NCBI RefSeq assembly: GCF_026153455.1
Contig: NZ_CP110629.1
Span: forward strand, 2,170,001-2,234,000
DNA: 64,000 bases
DNA from: Marinimicrobium sp. C6131
GTDB taxonomy: Bacteria; Pseudomonadota; Gammaproteobacteria; Pseudomonadales; Cellvibrionaceae
Direction of reading: 5' to 3'
The notes under the pieces are model-generated. The model saw nothing but the letters and a program-made list of their open reading frames with translations, was not told where the DNA came from and searched no databases. This document shows, one piece after another, positions 33,824 through 44,223 of the stretch (its first letter is position 1; each line of letters begins with the position of its first letter). Both the position numbers and the translations under genes were made by a program.

Positions 33824-35224
33824 CTGTTCGGAAGAAATGTCCCCGGACGCCCCGCGCAAGAGCGAAATGAGTGTCGCACAGATCAGGAACATCAGCGCCA
33901 ACAGCATCGCCTGACTGAAGGTGCGCAGCAGTGGCTCGGACAGCGTCTCGTTCAATGGCTGGTTGCCCAGGTTCCAGTAAACAAACAGGTTCACCAGACT
34001 CATCCCCACCAGATTCCCCACCACACGGGCGAGATTGAGCGTTGCCGCCGCGACGCCCACTTCACTGGAATGCGCCGACTGCATCACCACATGGTTATTC
34101 GGACTGGAGAAACAACCGAAGCCCAGCCCCACCAGAAACAGAGCCAGGACAATGAAGCCCGGGGCCGTGGCGACGCCCAGGGTACTCAACAACCCGTACC
34201 CGCAAAGCGTACAGAAACAGCCGGCACTGGCCAGCCAGCGGGCGGGCAGATAATCCGACAGGCGTCCGGCCAACGGCGCCACACAGGCCATGGTCAGCGC
34301 CTGCACCAGCAGAACATGACCGGCATCCGCCGCGCTGTAGCCGCGCACATATTGCAGATACAGACTGAGCAGAAACCCGAGTGGGTAACTGCTGGCGTAC
34401 ATGAACAGCGCCGTGATCAGTGAAAAGGAAAACAGGCGTGACTCGCGAAACATCTGCACGCGAATGAGCGGTTGCTCGCGGCGAGCCTGTCGGCGAATAA
34501 AAATCGCGAGCAGCACAAACGAAAAGGCCAGCACCGCACTCTGCCATACCCCGGGCAAGCCGGTCAGACCGATCACCAGCGCTATGGCCCAGAGCGCGAA
34601 AGTCAGGGCGCCGCCCCAATCAAACCGGTTGTCGCGCTCGCCGAACCAGTCCCCGGAGACCCGCCAGGCAATCAGTGACACCACCAGCACCACAATCGGC
34701 AAGGGCAGCAGAAAGACAAACCGCCAGCCCCAGGCATCGGTCACCCAGCCACCCAATGCCGGCGCCAGGGTCAAACCGAAGTACACGCAGGCGGCGTTGA
34801 GGCCCAAGGGTAAACCGCGCTTCTCCGGCGGAAATACCGAAATCAGCAGGGCCATACTGGTGGCGAACATCATCGCCGCCCCCATCCCCTGGAAGAAGCG
34901 CAGCACCAGTACCATTTCAATGGAGTTGACGAAAAACGCGAGCGCACTGGCCGTGCTGTTCAAGCCGATACCCCAGAGAAACACGCGCTTCCGGCCCACC
35001 TTGTCCGCCAGCTTGCCGGCCGGGAGCATGAAGATGATGTTGGCGATCAACACAATGGTGGGCACCCAACTGACCAGCACCGCACTGGCGTTCAGCTCCC
35101 GGGCCATGGTGGGTAAGGCCACATTGACCGAGGCCATTCCCAGAGGCGCGACAAAGGCCCCCAGGCACACAGCGATCAACACCCACCAGGGAGATACTGG
35201 TGCGGCGGATTGCGGCTCGTTCAC
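33806..35224 (-). CDS. MFS multidrug-type efflux transporter (DHA2-like)
   Basis: An inner-membrane drug/proton antiporter of about 472 residues with roughly 14 hydrophobic helices. The family motif GKLADKVGRKRVFLWG follows the second helix, and ALGGWVTDAWGWRFVFLLPL is the motif-C-type segment. The GTG at 35224 has GGAG 7 nt upstream and is preferred. A TTG eight codons earlier (35248) is possible. The gene is separated from folK by about 70 bp. No partner membrane-fusion protein is nearby, and substrates are unknown. Confidence 0.88.
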   Translation of the reverse strand: MNEPQSAAPVSPWWVLIAVCLGAFVAPLGMASVNVALPTMARELNASAVLVSWVPTIVLIANIIFMLPAGKLADKVGRKRVFLWGIGLNSTASALAFFVNSIEMVLVLRFFQGMGAAMMFATSMALLISVFPPEKRGLPLGLNAACVYFGLTLAPALGGWVTDAWGWRFVFLLPLPIVVLVVSLIAWRVSGDWFGERDNRFDWGGALTFALWAIALVIGLTGLPGVWQSAVLAFSFVLLAIFIRRQARREQPLIRVQMFRESRLFSFSLITALFMYASSYPLGFLLSLYLQYVRGYSAADAGHVLLVQALTMACVAPLAGRLSDYLPARWLASAGCFCTLCGYGLLSTLGVATAPGFIVLALFLVGLGFGCFSSPNNHVVMQSAHSSEVGVAAATLNLARVVGNLVGMSLVNLFVYWNLGNQPLNETLSEPLLRTFSQAMLLALMFLICATLISLLRGASGDISSEQKKPGN

Positions 35225-35293
35225 AGGCAACTCCCATGCAAAGGGCAACCGCTGCCCGGCGTCGAGCGTATCGGGCAGGCGTGAAAAATCAGG

Positions 35294-35812
35294 TCAGGGC
35301 GCAGCGCGAGACACGGTCCTCCCCCGCCAGGTGAAATCCACCGGCCAGAGGTTTTGGCGCTGCTTATCGTAGTTGGCCCAGAGCCGGGCGAAGGTCTCGC
35401 CGGTTTCCGGGTGCACACGCTCCGGGGCGATTTCCGCCATGGGCCAGAGTACAAAAGCGTTCCTGGTCAGCTCATCCCGGGGCAACTGGACCCCCGCCTC
35501 CTCACCCACAAAGTCGCCGTAAGTGAGAATGTCGATATCCAGGGTCCGGGAGCTGAATTTGGGCCCGGAACGACAACGACCGTTGTCATCCTCAATCTGT
35601 TTGAGCCGGTCGGACAGCTCGGCGATGGGCTGATCGGTATCCACGCCAACCACCAGGTTGAGGAAGTTGCTGCCATCAAAACCCACCGCTTCGCTCTCAA
35701 AGACCGACGAGATGATCAACTCGCCGAAGTGCTCCGCCAGCGCATCCAGCGCGGCGGAGATGTGTCGATAGCGGTCAATATTGCTGCCCAGACTGAGGTA
35801 CACCTCGGTCAT
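35294..35812 (-). CDS. folK: 6-hydroxymethyl-dihydropterin pyrophosphokinase
   Basis: Transfers pyrophosphate from ATP to 6-hydroxymethyl-7,8-dihydropterin in folate synthesis. It is 172 residues. The start MTEVYLSLGSNIDRYRHI and the signature RTLDIDILTYGD (around residue 90) are diagnostic. The ATG overlaps the folB stop by 4 bp, so it is translated after FolB, which supplies its substrate. Confidence 0.95.
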   Translation of the reverse strand: MTEVYLSLGSNIDRYRHISAALDALAEHFGELIISSVFESEAVGFDGSNFLNLVVGVDTDQPIAELSDRLKQIEDDNGRCRSGPKFSSRTLDIDILTYGDFVGEEAGVQLPRDELTRNAFVLWPMAEIAPERVHPETGETFARLWANYDKQRQNLWPVDFTWRGRTVSRAAP

Positions 35813-36168
35813 GCCGGTTTTTCCCCTCGTTCGATAATCAGGCCCACATCCCGGGCGCCACGCAGAGCGCCCGGCTTGCTGAGTCGCAGACGGACCCAGG
35901 GCACATTGAACTCGTCACGCACAATGGCCGCCACCTCTTCGGCGAGCGCCTCGACCAGTTGCGCATCCCGGTTTTCCAGATAGGCGATCAGCCGCTTGGA
36001 GACGGCTTTGTAGTTCAGCGCATAGTGTATGTCGTCGGTTTCGGCCGCTCGGCGAATATCCGCCGCCATCTCCAGATCCAGGCTGATGGTCTGCCGCACT
36101 TCCCGTTCCCAGTCGTAGATACCGATGATGGTATCCACCTGCAAATCTCTGATGTAAACAATATCCAT
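35809..36168 (-). CDS. folB: Dihydroneopterin aldolase/epimerase
   Basis: Converts dihydroneopterin to 6-hydroxymethyl-dihydropterin and glycolaldehyde. It is 119 residues, beginning MDIVYIRDLQVDTIIGIYDW, with the active-site Glu in GIYDWEREVRQ and the C-terminal RLRLSKPGALRGARDVG. It overlaps folK and starts 12 bp after the tsaD stop, so tsaD-folB-folK probably form a minus-strand unit. Confidence 0.95.
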   Translation of the reverse strand: MDIVYIRDLQVDTIIGIYDWEREVRQTISLDLEMAADIRRAAETDDIHYALNYKAVSKRLIAYLENRDAQLVEALAEEVAAIVRDEFNVPWVRLRLSKPGALRGARDVGLIIERGEKPA

Positions 36169-36180
36169 TCTACGTCCTCG

Positions 36181-37215
36181 TTAGGCGCTCAGCGGCGGCA
36201 GACTGTCCAGCGGCCAGCGGGCGCGCACATTCACCGCCAACGACTCGGCCTGGCCGGCGAGCAGGCGCTGGCAGCCGGCATAGGCGATCATCGCCCCATT
36301 GTCCGTGCAGAACTCGTTCCGGGCATAAAACACCCGGGCGCCAATTTTCGCCAGCGCCGCTTCCAGCTCCTCACGCAGGCGCGTATTGGCCGACACCCCG
36401 CCGGCGATCACCAGTGTCTTCTGCCCGGTCTGTTCCAGCGCGCGCCGACACTTGATCACCAGGGTGCCGACCACCGCCTCCTGAAACGCATGGGCGATAT
36501 CGGCACAGGTCTGCTCGTCCGGCAGGCCATCGGCCCGGGCGTGCTCCGCCACCGTGTTGAGCGTATAGGTTTTCAGTCCACTGAAACTGAAGTCCAGGCC
36601 CGGTCGGTCGACCATGGGCCGGGGAAAGGTAAAGCGCCCCGCCCGGCCCCGCTCGGCTAGTTTGGCGATATGGGGCCCACCCGGGTAGTCCAGATCCAGC
36701 ATTTTGGCGGCCTTGTCGAATGCCTCCCCGGCGGCGTCGTCGAGCGACTCCCCCAGCAGGCGGTATTCGCCAATGCCCCGGACTTGTACGAGCTGAGTAT
36801 GCCCTCCGGACACCAGCAGGGCGATAAAAGGAAACTCGGGCGGATTGTCTTCCAGCATGGGGGCCAGCAGATGCCCCTCCATATGATGGACGCCCAACGC
36901 GGGAATCCCCCATCCGTAGGCCAGCGAGCGCCCCACCGAGGCGCCCACCATCAGCGCGCCAATCAGCCCCGGGCCAGCGGTATAGGCCAACGCATCGATC
37001 TGCCCGGGCGAGGTGTCGGCCTCGGCCATCACCTGACGGATCAGCGGCAGCAACTTGCGCACATGATCCCGGGACGCCAGCTCGGGCACCACTCCGCCGT
37101 ATTCGGCGTGCACCGCAATCTGGCTGAACAGGGCGTGACTGAGCAGGCCCCGCTCGCTGTCGTACAGCGCCAGGCCGGTTTCGTCACAGGAGGTTTCAAT
37201 ACCCAAAACGCGCAT
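36181..37215 (-). CDS. tsaD: tRNA N6-threonylcarbamoyladenosine transferase catalytic subunit
   Basis: Installs threonylcarbamoyl on A37 of ANN-reading tRNAs, with TsaB, TsaC and TsaE. It is 344 residues: MRVLGIETSCDETGLALYD at the N-terminus, metal-binding HHMEGH near 111-116, FIALLVSGGHTQLV and SGLKTYTLN. It is an essential gene in most bacteria. It is divergent from rpsU, the standard gammaproteobacterial arrangement. Confidence 0.97.
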   Translation of the reverse strand: MRVLGIETSCDETGLALYDSERGLLSHALFSQIAVHAEYGGVVPELASRDHVRKLLPLIRQVMAEADTSPGQIDALAYTAGPGLIGALMVGASVGRSLAYGWGIPALGVHHMEGHLLAPMLEDNPPEFPFIALLVSGGHTQLVQVRGIGEYRLLGESLDDAAGEAFDKAAKMLDLDYPGGPHIAKLAERGRAGRFTFPRPMVDRPGLDFSFSGLKTYTLNTVAEHARADGLPDEQTCADIAHAFQEAVVGTLVIKCRRALEQTGQKTLVIAGGVSANTRLREELEAALAKIGARVFYARNEFCTDNGAMIAYAGCQRLLAGQAESLAVNVRARWPLDSLPPLSA

Positions 37216-37295
37216 AGAGAGCCTTCTAACTCGTCGAGGAGGACCAACGGGAAAAACGAGCGCGTATCATATAGACCTGAGGCCGCAAGAACCAG

Positions 37296-37324
37296 TTGCA
37301 GTGCTGCCCATAACTGGTTAGAAT
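37296..37324 (+). promoter_or_regulatory. Predicted promoter of the rpsU-dnaG-rpoD operon
   Basis: TTGCAG, 17-nt spacer, TAGAAT, ending 71 nt before the rpsU ATG, in the 180-bp divergent gap with tsaD. Confidence 0.65.
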
Positions 37325-37395
37325 CCACGCCCCTCGGATCCCGAAGCCACATTTTGCTCGCTTTCGGGGTGAATTAATTGAGTAAAGGTAACAGC

Positions 37396-37611
37396 ATGCC
37401 TTCAGTAAAGATCAAAGACAACGAGCCGTTTGACGTTGCGCTGCGTCGCTTCAAGCGCTCCTGTGAAAAAGCCGGCATCCTGGCCGAAGTTCGCAGCCGC
37501 GAAGCCTACGAGAAGCCCACCGCTGTCCGTAAGCGCAAGGCCGCTGCCGCTGTGAAGCGTCACGCCAAGAAAGTTCAGCGCGAAAACCGCAAGTTCCAGC
37601 GCCTGTACTAA
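37396..37611 (+). CDS. rpsU: 30S ribosomal protein S21
   Basis: A 71-residue basic ribosomal protein: MPSVKIKDNEPFDVALRRFK at the start and KVQRENRKFQRLY at the end. It is the first gene of the macromolecular-synthesis operon (rpsU-yqeY-dnaG-rpoD). The ATG at 37396 has AAGGT upstream. An in-frame alternative start at 37378 would add six residues not found in the family. Confidence 0.98.
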   Translation: MPSVKIKDNEPFDVALRRFKRSCEKAGILAEVRSREAYEKPTAVRKRKAAAAVKRHAKKVQRENRKFQRLY

Positions 37612-37701
37612 GGCCGGAACCCGGCCGGGCGCCTCGCGCCGGGCCCGCGTTGACTGGCACACGCCACAAGCGCTGAAGACAAGACAAACAGGAATACGCT
37701 G

Positions 37702-38154
37702 ATGCCCCGTTCAGAATTGCAAACGCGCATCAACGACGCCCTGAAAACCGCCATGCGGGCCAGAGAGAAGGCCCGCGTGGCGGTTTTGCGTCTGGTGACC
37801 GCGGAATTCAAACGCATTGAGGTCGATGAACGCATCGAGCTCGACGATGCCCGTGTGCTGGCCGTTCTGGACAAGATGGTCAAGCAGCGCCGGGACTCCG
37901 AACAGCAATACCGGGACGCCGGTCGCGCCGAACTGGCCGATCAGGAGCGCCTGGAGATCGACGTGATCCAGGAATTCCTGCCCCAACCCCTGTCCGACGC
38001 CGAGCTGGACCAACTGGTGGCCGATGCCATCGCCCAGACCGGTGCCGAGGGCATGAAGGATATGGGCAAGGTCATGGGTACCCTCAAGCCCCAGGTGCAG
38101 GGGCGGGCCGATATGGCGGATGTGAGCAAGCGGTTGAAGGCGAAGTTGGGTTAA
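37702..38154 (+). CDS. GatB/YqeY domain protein
   Basis: A 150-residue protein made only of the YqeY helical domain related to the tail of the GatB amidotransferase subunit (VLRLVTAEFKRIEVDERIEL; MKDMGKVMGTLKPQVQGRAD). It may act on tRNA, but its function is unproven. CAGGA precedes the ATG. Its place between rpsU and dnaG is common in gammaproteobacteria. Confidence 0.93.
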   Translation: MPRSELQTRINDALKTAMRAREKARVAVLRLVTAEFKRIEVDERIELDDARVLAVLDKMVKQRRDSEQQYRDAGRAELADQERLEIDVIQEFLPQPLSDAELDQLVADAIAQTGAEGMKDMGKVMGTLKPQVQGRADMADVSKRLKAKLG

Positions 38155-38167
38155 GCGTCGCGGTTCT

Positions 38168-38266
38168 TTACGGCGGATGCGCTTCGCTTATCCGCCCTAC
38201 GGCCGAGCGCAGCGGTATAAACCCGCGTAGGGCGGATAAAGGCGAAGCCCGCATCCGCCTTTACCC
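38168..38266. repeat. Pair of REP-like palindromes between yqeY and dnaG
   Basis: Two copies in opposite orientation: 38168-38201 (TTACGGCGGATGCGCTTCGC...CCTACG) and 38226-38266 (CGTAGGGCGGATAAAGGCGA...TTACCC). They are separated by about 24 nt, so they can also pair with each other. They lie inside the operon and could affect mRNA stability between yqeY and dnaG. Confidence 0.85.
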
Positions 38267-38316
38267 ACACTAAAATCCCGCTCCCCCACCCAAATTCCCC
38301 GCTACAATAAGGCACT

Positions 38317-40305
38317 ATGGCCGGACTGATTCCACAAAGCTTTATTGACGAGCTCCTCGACCGGGTTGACCTGGTGGAGATCGTGGATCATCGCGTCAAA
38401 CTCAAGAAAACCGGCAAAAACTTCAGCGCCTGCTGCCCTTTCCACGACGAAAAGACCCCTTCGTTCACGGTCAGTCAGGACAAGCAGTTCTACTACTGCT
38501 TCGGCTGCGGTGCCAGCGGTAATGCCGTGGGCTTTCTCATGGACTACGAGCGGCTCGGCTTCCCCGAGGCCGTCGAGCAGCTCGCGCACCACTGCGGCCT
38601 GGAAGTCCCCCGCGAAGAGCAGAGCCCGGCCCAGAAAGAGAAGGCCCAGGAGCGCAAAAGCATCTACAGCCTGCTGGAGCAGGCCGATCGCTATTATCGA
38701 CTGCAACTGCGCCAGCACCCCAAGCGCCTGGAGGCGGTGGACTACCTCAAGCGCCGGGGTCTGGACGGGCACATTGCCCGGGACTACGGCATTGGCTACG
38801 CCCCTCCGGGCTGGGACAACCTGCTGAAAACCCTCGGCATCGGCGAGCAGGAACGCCACCTGTTGACCGAAGGCGGCATGCTGATCCACCAGCCGGATCA
38901 GAACAAGCGTTACGACCGCTTCCGTCACCGCATCATGTTCCCCATCCGGGACCTGCGCGGGCGGGTGATCGGCTTTGGCGGCCGGGTGCTGGGCGACGAC
39001 AAACCCAAGTACCTGAACTCCCCGGAAACCCCGGTTTTTCACAAAGGCCGCGAACTGTATGGCCTGTACGAAGCCCGCCAGGCCTATCGTGAACTGCCCC
39101 GCCTGCTGGTGGTGGAAGGCTATATGGACGTGGTGGCCCTGGCCCAGTTTGGCATCCGCTACGGCGTGGCCACCCTGGGCACCGCCTGCGGCGAGGATCA
39201 CCTGGCCCTGGCGTTCAAGCACACCCGGGAAGTGGTGTTCTGCTTTGACGGGGACAAGGCCGGACGCAGCGCCGCCGAGCGCGCCCTGGCGGCCGCCCTG
39301 CCGGTGATGGAGGATGGCCGTCAGGTCAAGTTCCTGTTCCTGCCCGAGGGCGAGGACCCGGACACCCTGGTGCGCCAGATCGGAGCCGAGAAGTTCAGCA
39401 ACATGGTGGACATGGCGGTCCCGCTGGAGGACTACCTGTTCGATGCGCTCAGCGCCGACCTGAATCCCCGCAGCCTGGAGGGCCGGGCGCTGCTCAGCAA
39501 ACGCGCCGCGCCGCTATTGCACCAACTGCCGAGGGGCGTCTTCCGCGAACTGATGTTCGACCGCCTGGCCCAGCGCACCGGCCTGAACCGGGACACCCTG
39601 ATGGAGCTGGTGCACGAGCCGGTCGTCATTCAGGCCGAACCGGCCCGCACGCCGGCAGCGCCTGTCGATATAGCGCCGTCGGACGACCGGCCACCGCCCC
39701 CGGATTACGAGGAGCCGCCGGCCCACACTCAGGACCCGGGCCCCACGGGGGAAGAGTATTTTGACAGCCCCGCGCCGGAGGCAATCGCCGCCCCGGCGGC
39801 GCCACCGAGCCTGTCCGGTAAACGCTACCTGATGCCCCCGGCGCGCAAGGCCATCGGCCTGCTGCTGGCCAACCCGGCACTGGCCGCGGAAGAGCCCCCG
39901 GAATTCTGGCTCGAACACAACGAGCCGGAGTTGCGGTCGCTCGGGCAGTTGCTAAAGTTATTGCGCGAACGGCCGCATTACCAGCTGCCCCACATTATCG
40001 GCCACTGGCGCGGCGTGTACGGCGCGAAAGAAGCGGAACAGCTGGCGGCGATCGCCGGTCAGGACCTGCTGGTGGCCGCCGGCGCCCACGGCGCCAACCG
40101 GGCCATCAAGCCCTCCCGGGCCGATTACGACACCCGGGTGGCGTTCTGCGACTGCCTGAAGGGCATTCACCGCCAGTTGGCGGAACAGCAAAAAGCCGAA
40201 GCACTCAGCCAACTGCGCCAAAAAAGCAGCGATTTTGCTGGATTAAGCCGCGAAGAGCGCGAAGCACTGGTAAAAGCGGCTCTGGCGCACAAAACTCCAC
40301 ACTAA
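38317..40305 (+). CDS. dnaG: DNA primase
   Basis: Makes RNA primers at the replication fork. It is 662 residues. The zinc-binding domain has C40, H43, C61 and C64 (CCPFHDEKTPSF; CFGCGASGNAV). The RNA polymerase core includes the toprim motifs VVEGYMDVVAL and CFDGDKAGRSAAERAL. A Pro/Ala/Glu-rich linker of about 70 residues (roughly 440-510) precedes the C-terminal helicase-binding domain. AAGG lies before the ATG. Confidence 0.98.
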   Translation: MAGLIPQSFIDELLDRVDLVEIVDHRVKLKKTGKNFSACCPFHDEKTPSFTVSQDKQFYYCFGCGASGNAVGFLMDYERLGFPEAVEQLAHHCGLEVPREEQSPAQKEKAQERKSIYSLLEQADRYYRLQLRQHPKRLEAVDYLKRRGLDGHIARDYGIGYAPPGWDNLLKTLGIGEQERHLLTEGGMLIHQPDQNKRYDRFRHRIMFPIRDLRGRVIGFGGRVLGDDKPKYLNSPETPVFHKGRELYGLYEARQAYRELPRLLVVEGYMDVVALAQFGIRYGVATLGTACGEDHLALAFKHTREVVFCFDGDKAGRSAAERALAAALPVMEDGRQVKFLFLPEGEDPDTLVRQIGAEKFSNMVDMAVPLEDYLFDALSADLNPRSLEGRALLSKRAAPLLHQLPRGVFRELMFDRLAQRTGLNRDTLMELVHEPVVIQAEPARTPAAPVDIAPSDDRPPPPDYEEPPAHTQDPGPTGEEYFDSPAPEAIAAPAAPPSLSGKRYLMPPARKAIGLLLANPALAAEEPPEFWLEHNEPELRSLGQLLKLLRERPHYQLPHIIGHWRGVYGAKEAEQLAAIAGQDLLVAAGAHGANRAIKPSRADYDTRVAFCDCLKGIHRQLAEQQKAEALSQLRQKSSDFAGLSREEREALVKAALAHKTPH

Positions 40306-40353
40306 AACCGGGCGCGGGCGTTGATTTTATGGAATCAGGCCCAAGATATGCGA

Positions 40354-40359
40354 TATAAT
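40354..40359 (+). promoter_or_regulatory. Possible -10 box of an internal rpoD promoter
   Basis: A perfect TATAAT 42 nt before the rpoD ATG, in the 96-bp dnaG-rpoD gap. There is no convincing -35 at 16-18 nt. Confidence 0.3.
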
Positions 40360-40401
40360 CCCGCGCTTTTCTTCCACACCTCAGGTTCGACAGGGTTCCG
40401 A

Positions 40402-42276
<1,875 letters not shown>

Positions 42277-42310
42277 AACGTAAAGAGCACGTTTGTCTTG
42301 GAATCTGCGT

Positions 42311-42347
42311 TGGGTTACGGCGGATGCGCCTCCGGCTTATCCGCCCT
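42311..42347 (+). repeat. REP-like palindrome interrupted by IS copy 2
   Basis: TGGGTTACGGCGGATGCGCC...GGCTTATCCGCCCT, then the element starts. The expected continuation ACGG is replaced by the insertion. AC resumes at 44119. Confidence 0.85.
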
Positions 42348-42398
42348 CTCATAACTCAGTCAAGTCCCTTTATTTAATCATTTTACCTGCCTGTTGGG

Positions 42399-42653
42399 CA
42401 CACGAGTCTGCTGGCATTGCCTGAGTCGTTGACGCACATGCCGGTGGTACTCGTGTGTTTAGCCTGTGTGCCAGCTCGAAGGCCTCCCGGATGAACGTCC
42501 ATGGGGTCAACCGAACCTCTCGCATCGGATGTCCGCCTGGCGGCATCAACTCAGTTACCTTGGGTATCGCGTTCCATGGATCATCCCGCGGGCTGCCTCT
42601 TGACTACTTAGGAGCCTCAAGACTGGGCTAGAGGTCGGATCGAAGGTCAGCCC
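42399..42653 (-). ncRNA. Candidate bridge/seek RNA region of IS copy 2
   Basis: Same sequence as 28109-28363. The guide segment is at 42632-42642. Against this insertion's own flank (ATCCGCCCT) it matches 8 of the 9 positions next to the core, one fewer than copy 1 over the same stretch. Expression is inferred. Confidence 0.48.
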
Positions 42654-42751
42654 GAAGGAAGACTCGTTGCCAGCGTGTTACGGCTGGATTAACTCATTGC
42701 TCGCTCCTGTTGCTCGTCTCTGTTCGTCCTCATCGGTCGACTCGGTGGTGC

Positions 42752-44017
42752 TTATGCCACTTCGGCCCGGGGTGGCTCGGCAAAGAGCTTGGCCGGATCG
42801 AACCGCTTGCCTTGAGCCACATGCCACAGCGCCTTGGCCAGCTTGCGCATCAGCGCGATGATCAGTTTGCCCTTGGGGCCTCGGTGTCGGGCCAGCTTGG
42901 CGTCATACCAGGCTCTGGCCGGGCCTGATTGACGTATCAGGCGAAGGGCGGCGAAGTACAGGTAGTGGCGCACCACCCCGGGCCCTCGCTTGGTCAGCTT
43001 CAGCTGCCCTTTGTGTTTGCCGCTGGAGCGCTCTTTGAGGTTCAGCCCCGCCGCTTTCAGATAGCTGGCCGCACGCGGGTAGTCATTGGCCGAACCCAGG
43101 GCACAGTAAAGCACCACCGCGCTGTTATGGCCCAGTGCCTCGGCCATCCAGGCCAGCTCCCGGGTGTGCTCGACGTGCTCGGACAGCGCTCGCTCCAGCT
43201 CGCGGGACTGCGCCCGTGTGTCCAGCATCTCCTGGGCCAGGGCCCGGATGAGTTCGTGTTCGGTCTCGACCACCGGCACGCCCAAGGTCGTGGCGGCACT
43301 GCGCAGCAGGCCTTCGCGCTTGGACGTCTTAAGCATGTGCCCACCGACTCGGCGCAGCAGTCGGTCCGCCTGCTCCGGCTGTGCCGTCACCCGAACCGGG
43401 TCGCCGTACTCGGCCAGCAGGTGCAGCAAGCTGGCGCTCTGCAATGTCAGCCAGCACAGCGCCTCCGGCCAGTGCCGGGCCAACAACGCTTCGAGCCGAT
43501 TCAGTGCCCGCTGGTGGCGCTCCTGTACCTGCTCCAGCCGATTCAGTAAGGCTCGCAGAGCTCGACGCGCTTCACTCGGCTCGCGCCAGCGCTGACTGAT
43601 GCCATCCAGGTGCAGCCGGCCGATCAGGTAAGCCGCCTTGGCGTCGTGCAGGCTCGGGACCCCGTCATACACTTCAGCGGCGTCGTGCACCCGCTTGGGG
43701 CTGACCCGGTAGATTTCGGCACCCAGAGCTCTCAACTGGTAGCGCAAGGCGTCGCCATAGGTACCGGTCGGCTCCATGACCGCCTCCAGGCGCTGAGCCT
43801 TGAGGTTCGCCAGTTCCCGCAGCAGGGCCGGGCTCTGTTGCGGATGCTCCCAGCGGATGGTCTTCAGAACCGTCCGGTCCGGCTTCATCAGCGCCACGTA
43901 GAAGTCCTTCTTGGCCACATCAATCGCCAGAATCAACCGCTCGCCCGCCGTCTGCTCACGCAGTTGATCCCAGTTCACCTTCTGGAAATTTTGGGCACGA
44001 TAGTTATACTTGCGCAT
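42752..44017 (-). CDS. IS110-family transposase (DEDD recombinase), copy 2
   Basis: A 421-residue protein identical to that at 28462-29727, with the same catalytic Asp/Glu segments (LAIDVAKKDF, AVMEPTGTYG, LHDAKAAYLIG) and serine region (LKERSSGKHKG). It is intact, so at least two functional copies exist. It would be transcribed towards the 3' end of rpoD. Confidence 0.96.
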   Translation of the reverse strand: MRKYNYRAQNFQKVNWDQLREQTAGERLILAIDVAKKDFYVALMKPDRTVLKTIRWEHPQQSPALLRELANLKAQRLEAVMEPTGTYGDALRYQLRALGAEIYRVSPKRVHDAAEVYDGVPSLHDAKAAYLIGRLHLDGISQRWREPSEARRALRALLNRLEQVQERHQRALNRLEALLARHWPEALCWLTLQSASLLHLLAEYGDPVRVTAQPEQADRLLRRVGGHMLKTSKREGLLRSAATTLGVPVVETEHELIRALAQEMLDTRAQSRELERALSEHVEHTRELAWMAEALGHNSAVVLYCALGSANDYPRAASYLKAAGLNLKERSSGKHKGQLKLTKRGPGVVRHYLYFAALRLIRQSGPARAWYDAKLARHRGPKGKLIIALMRKLAKALWHVAQGKRFDPAKLFAEPPRAEVA

Positions 44018-44118
44018 AAGGGGACACCTCCAATGCTCTCGGTTCTTCGCACCTTGCTGTTACAGCAAGTTACCGAGTTATGAGGGTCCCCTTTCTTTTT
44101 TCTACCTTATAACTGACT

Positions 44119-44184
44119 ACTCGAGTTTGTACCGCTGCGCTCGGCCGTAGGGCGGATAAGGCCAAAGCCCGCATCGCCGTAACC
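44119..44184 (-). repeat. Right flank of IS copy 2 with second REP-like palindrome
   Basis: AC at 44119 continues the interrupted target. CGTAGGGCGGATAAGGCCAA...GCCGTAACC at 44146-44184 is an inverted partner of 42311-42347, the same paired layout seen at 38168-38266. Confidence 0.8.
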
Positions 44185-44223
44185 ACACTCGAATAACGCA
44201 CTGAACAAAAAAGGGACTCAACC

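Larger units (their letters stand above)
42348..44118 (-). mobile_element. IS110-family insertion sequence (IS1111-like), copy 2
   Basis: Same 1771-bp element as at 28058-29828, offset by 14290. No difference is evident in any reading frame, so duplication was recent or the copies are kept alike by conversion. Core CT is at 42346-42347 and 44117-44118. It has the same orientation as copy 1 and opposes rpoD. The noncoding interval 42348-42751 carries the guide-RNA candidate. Confidence 0.93.
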
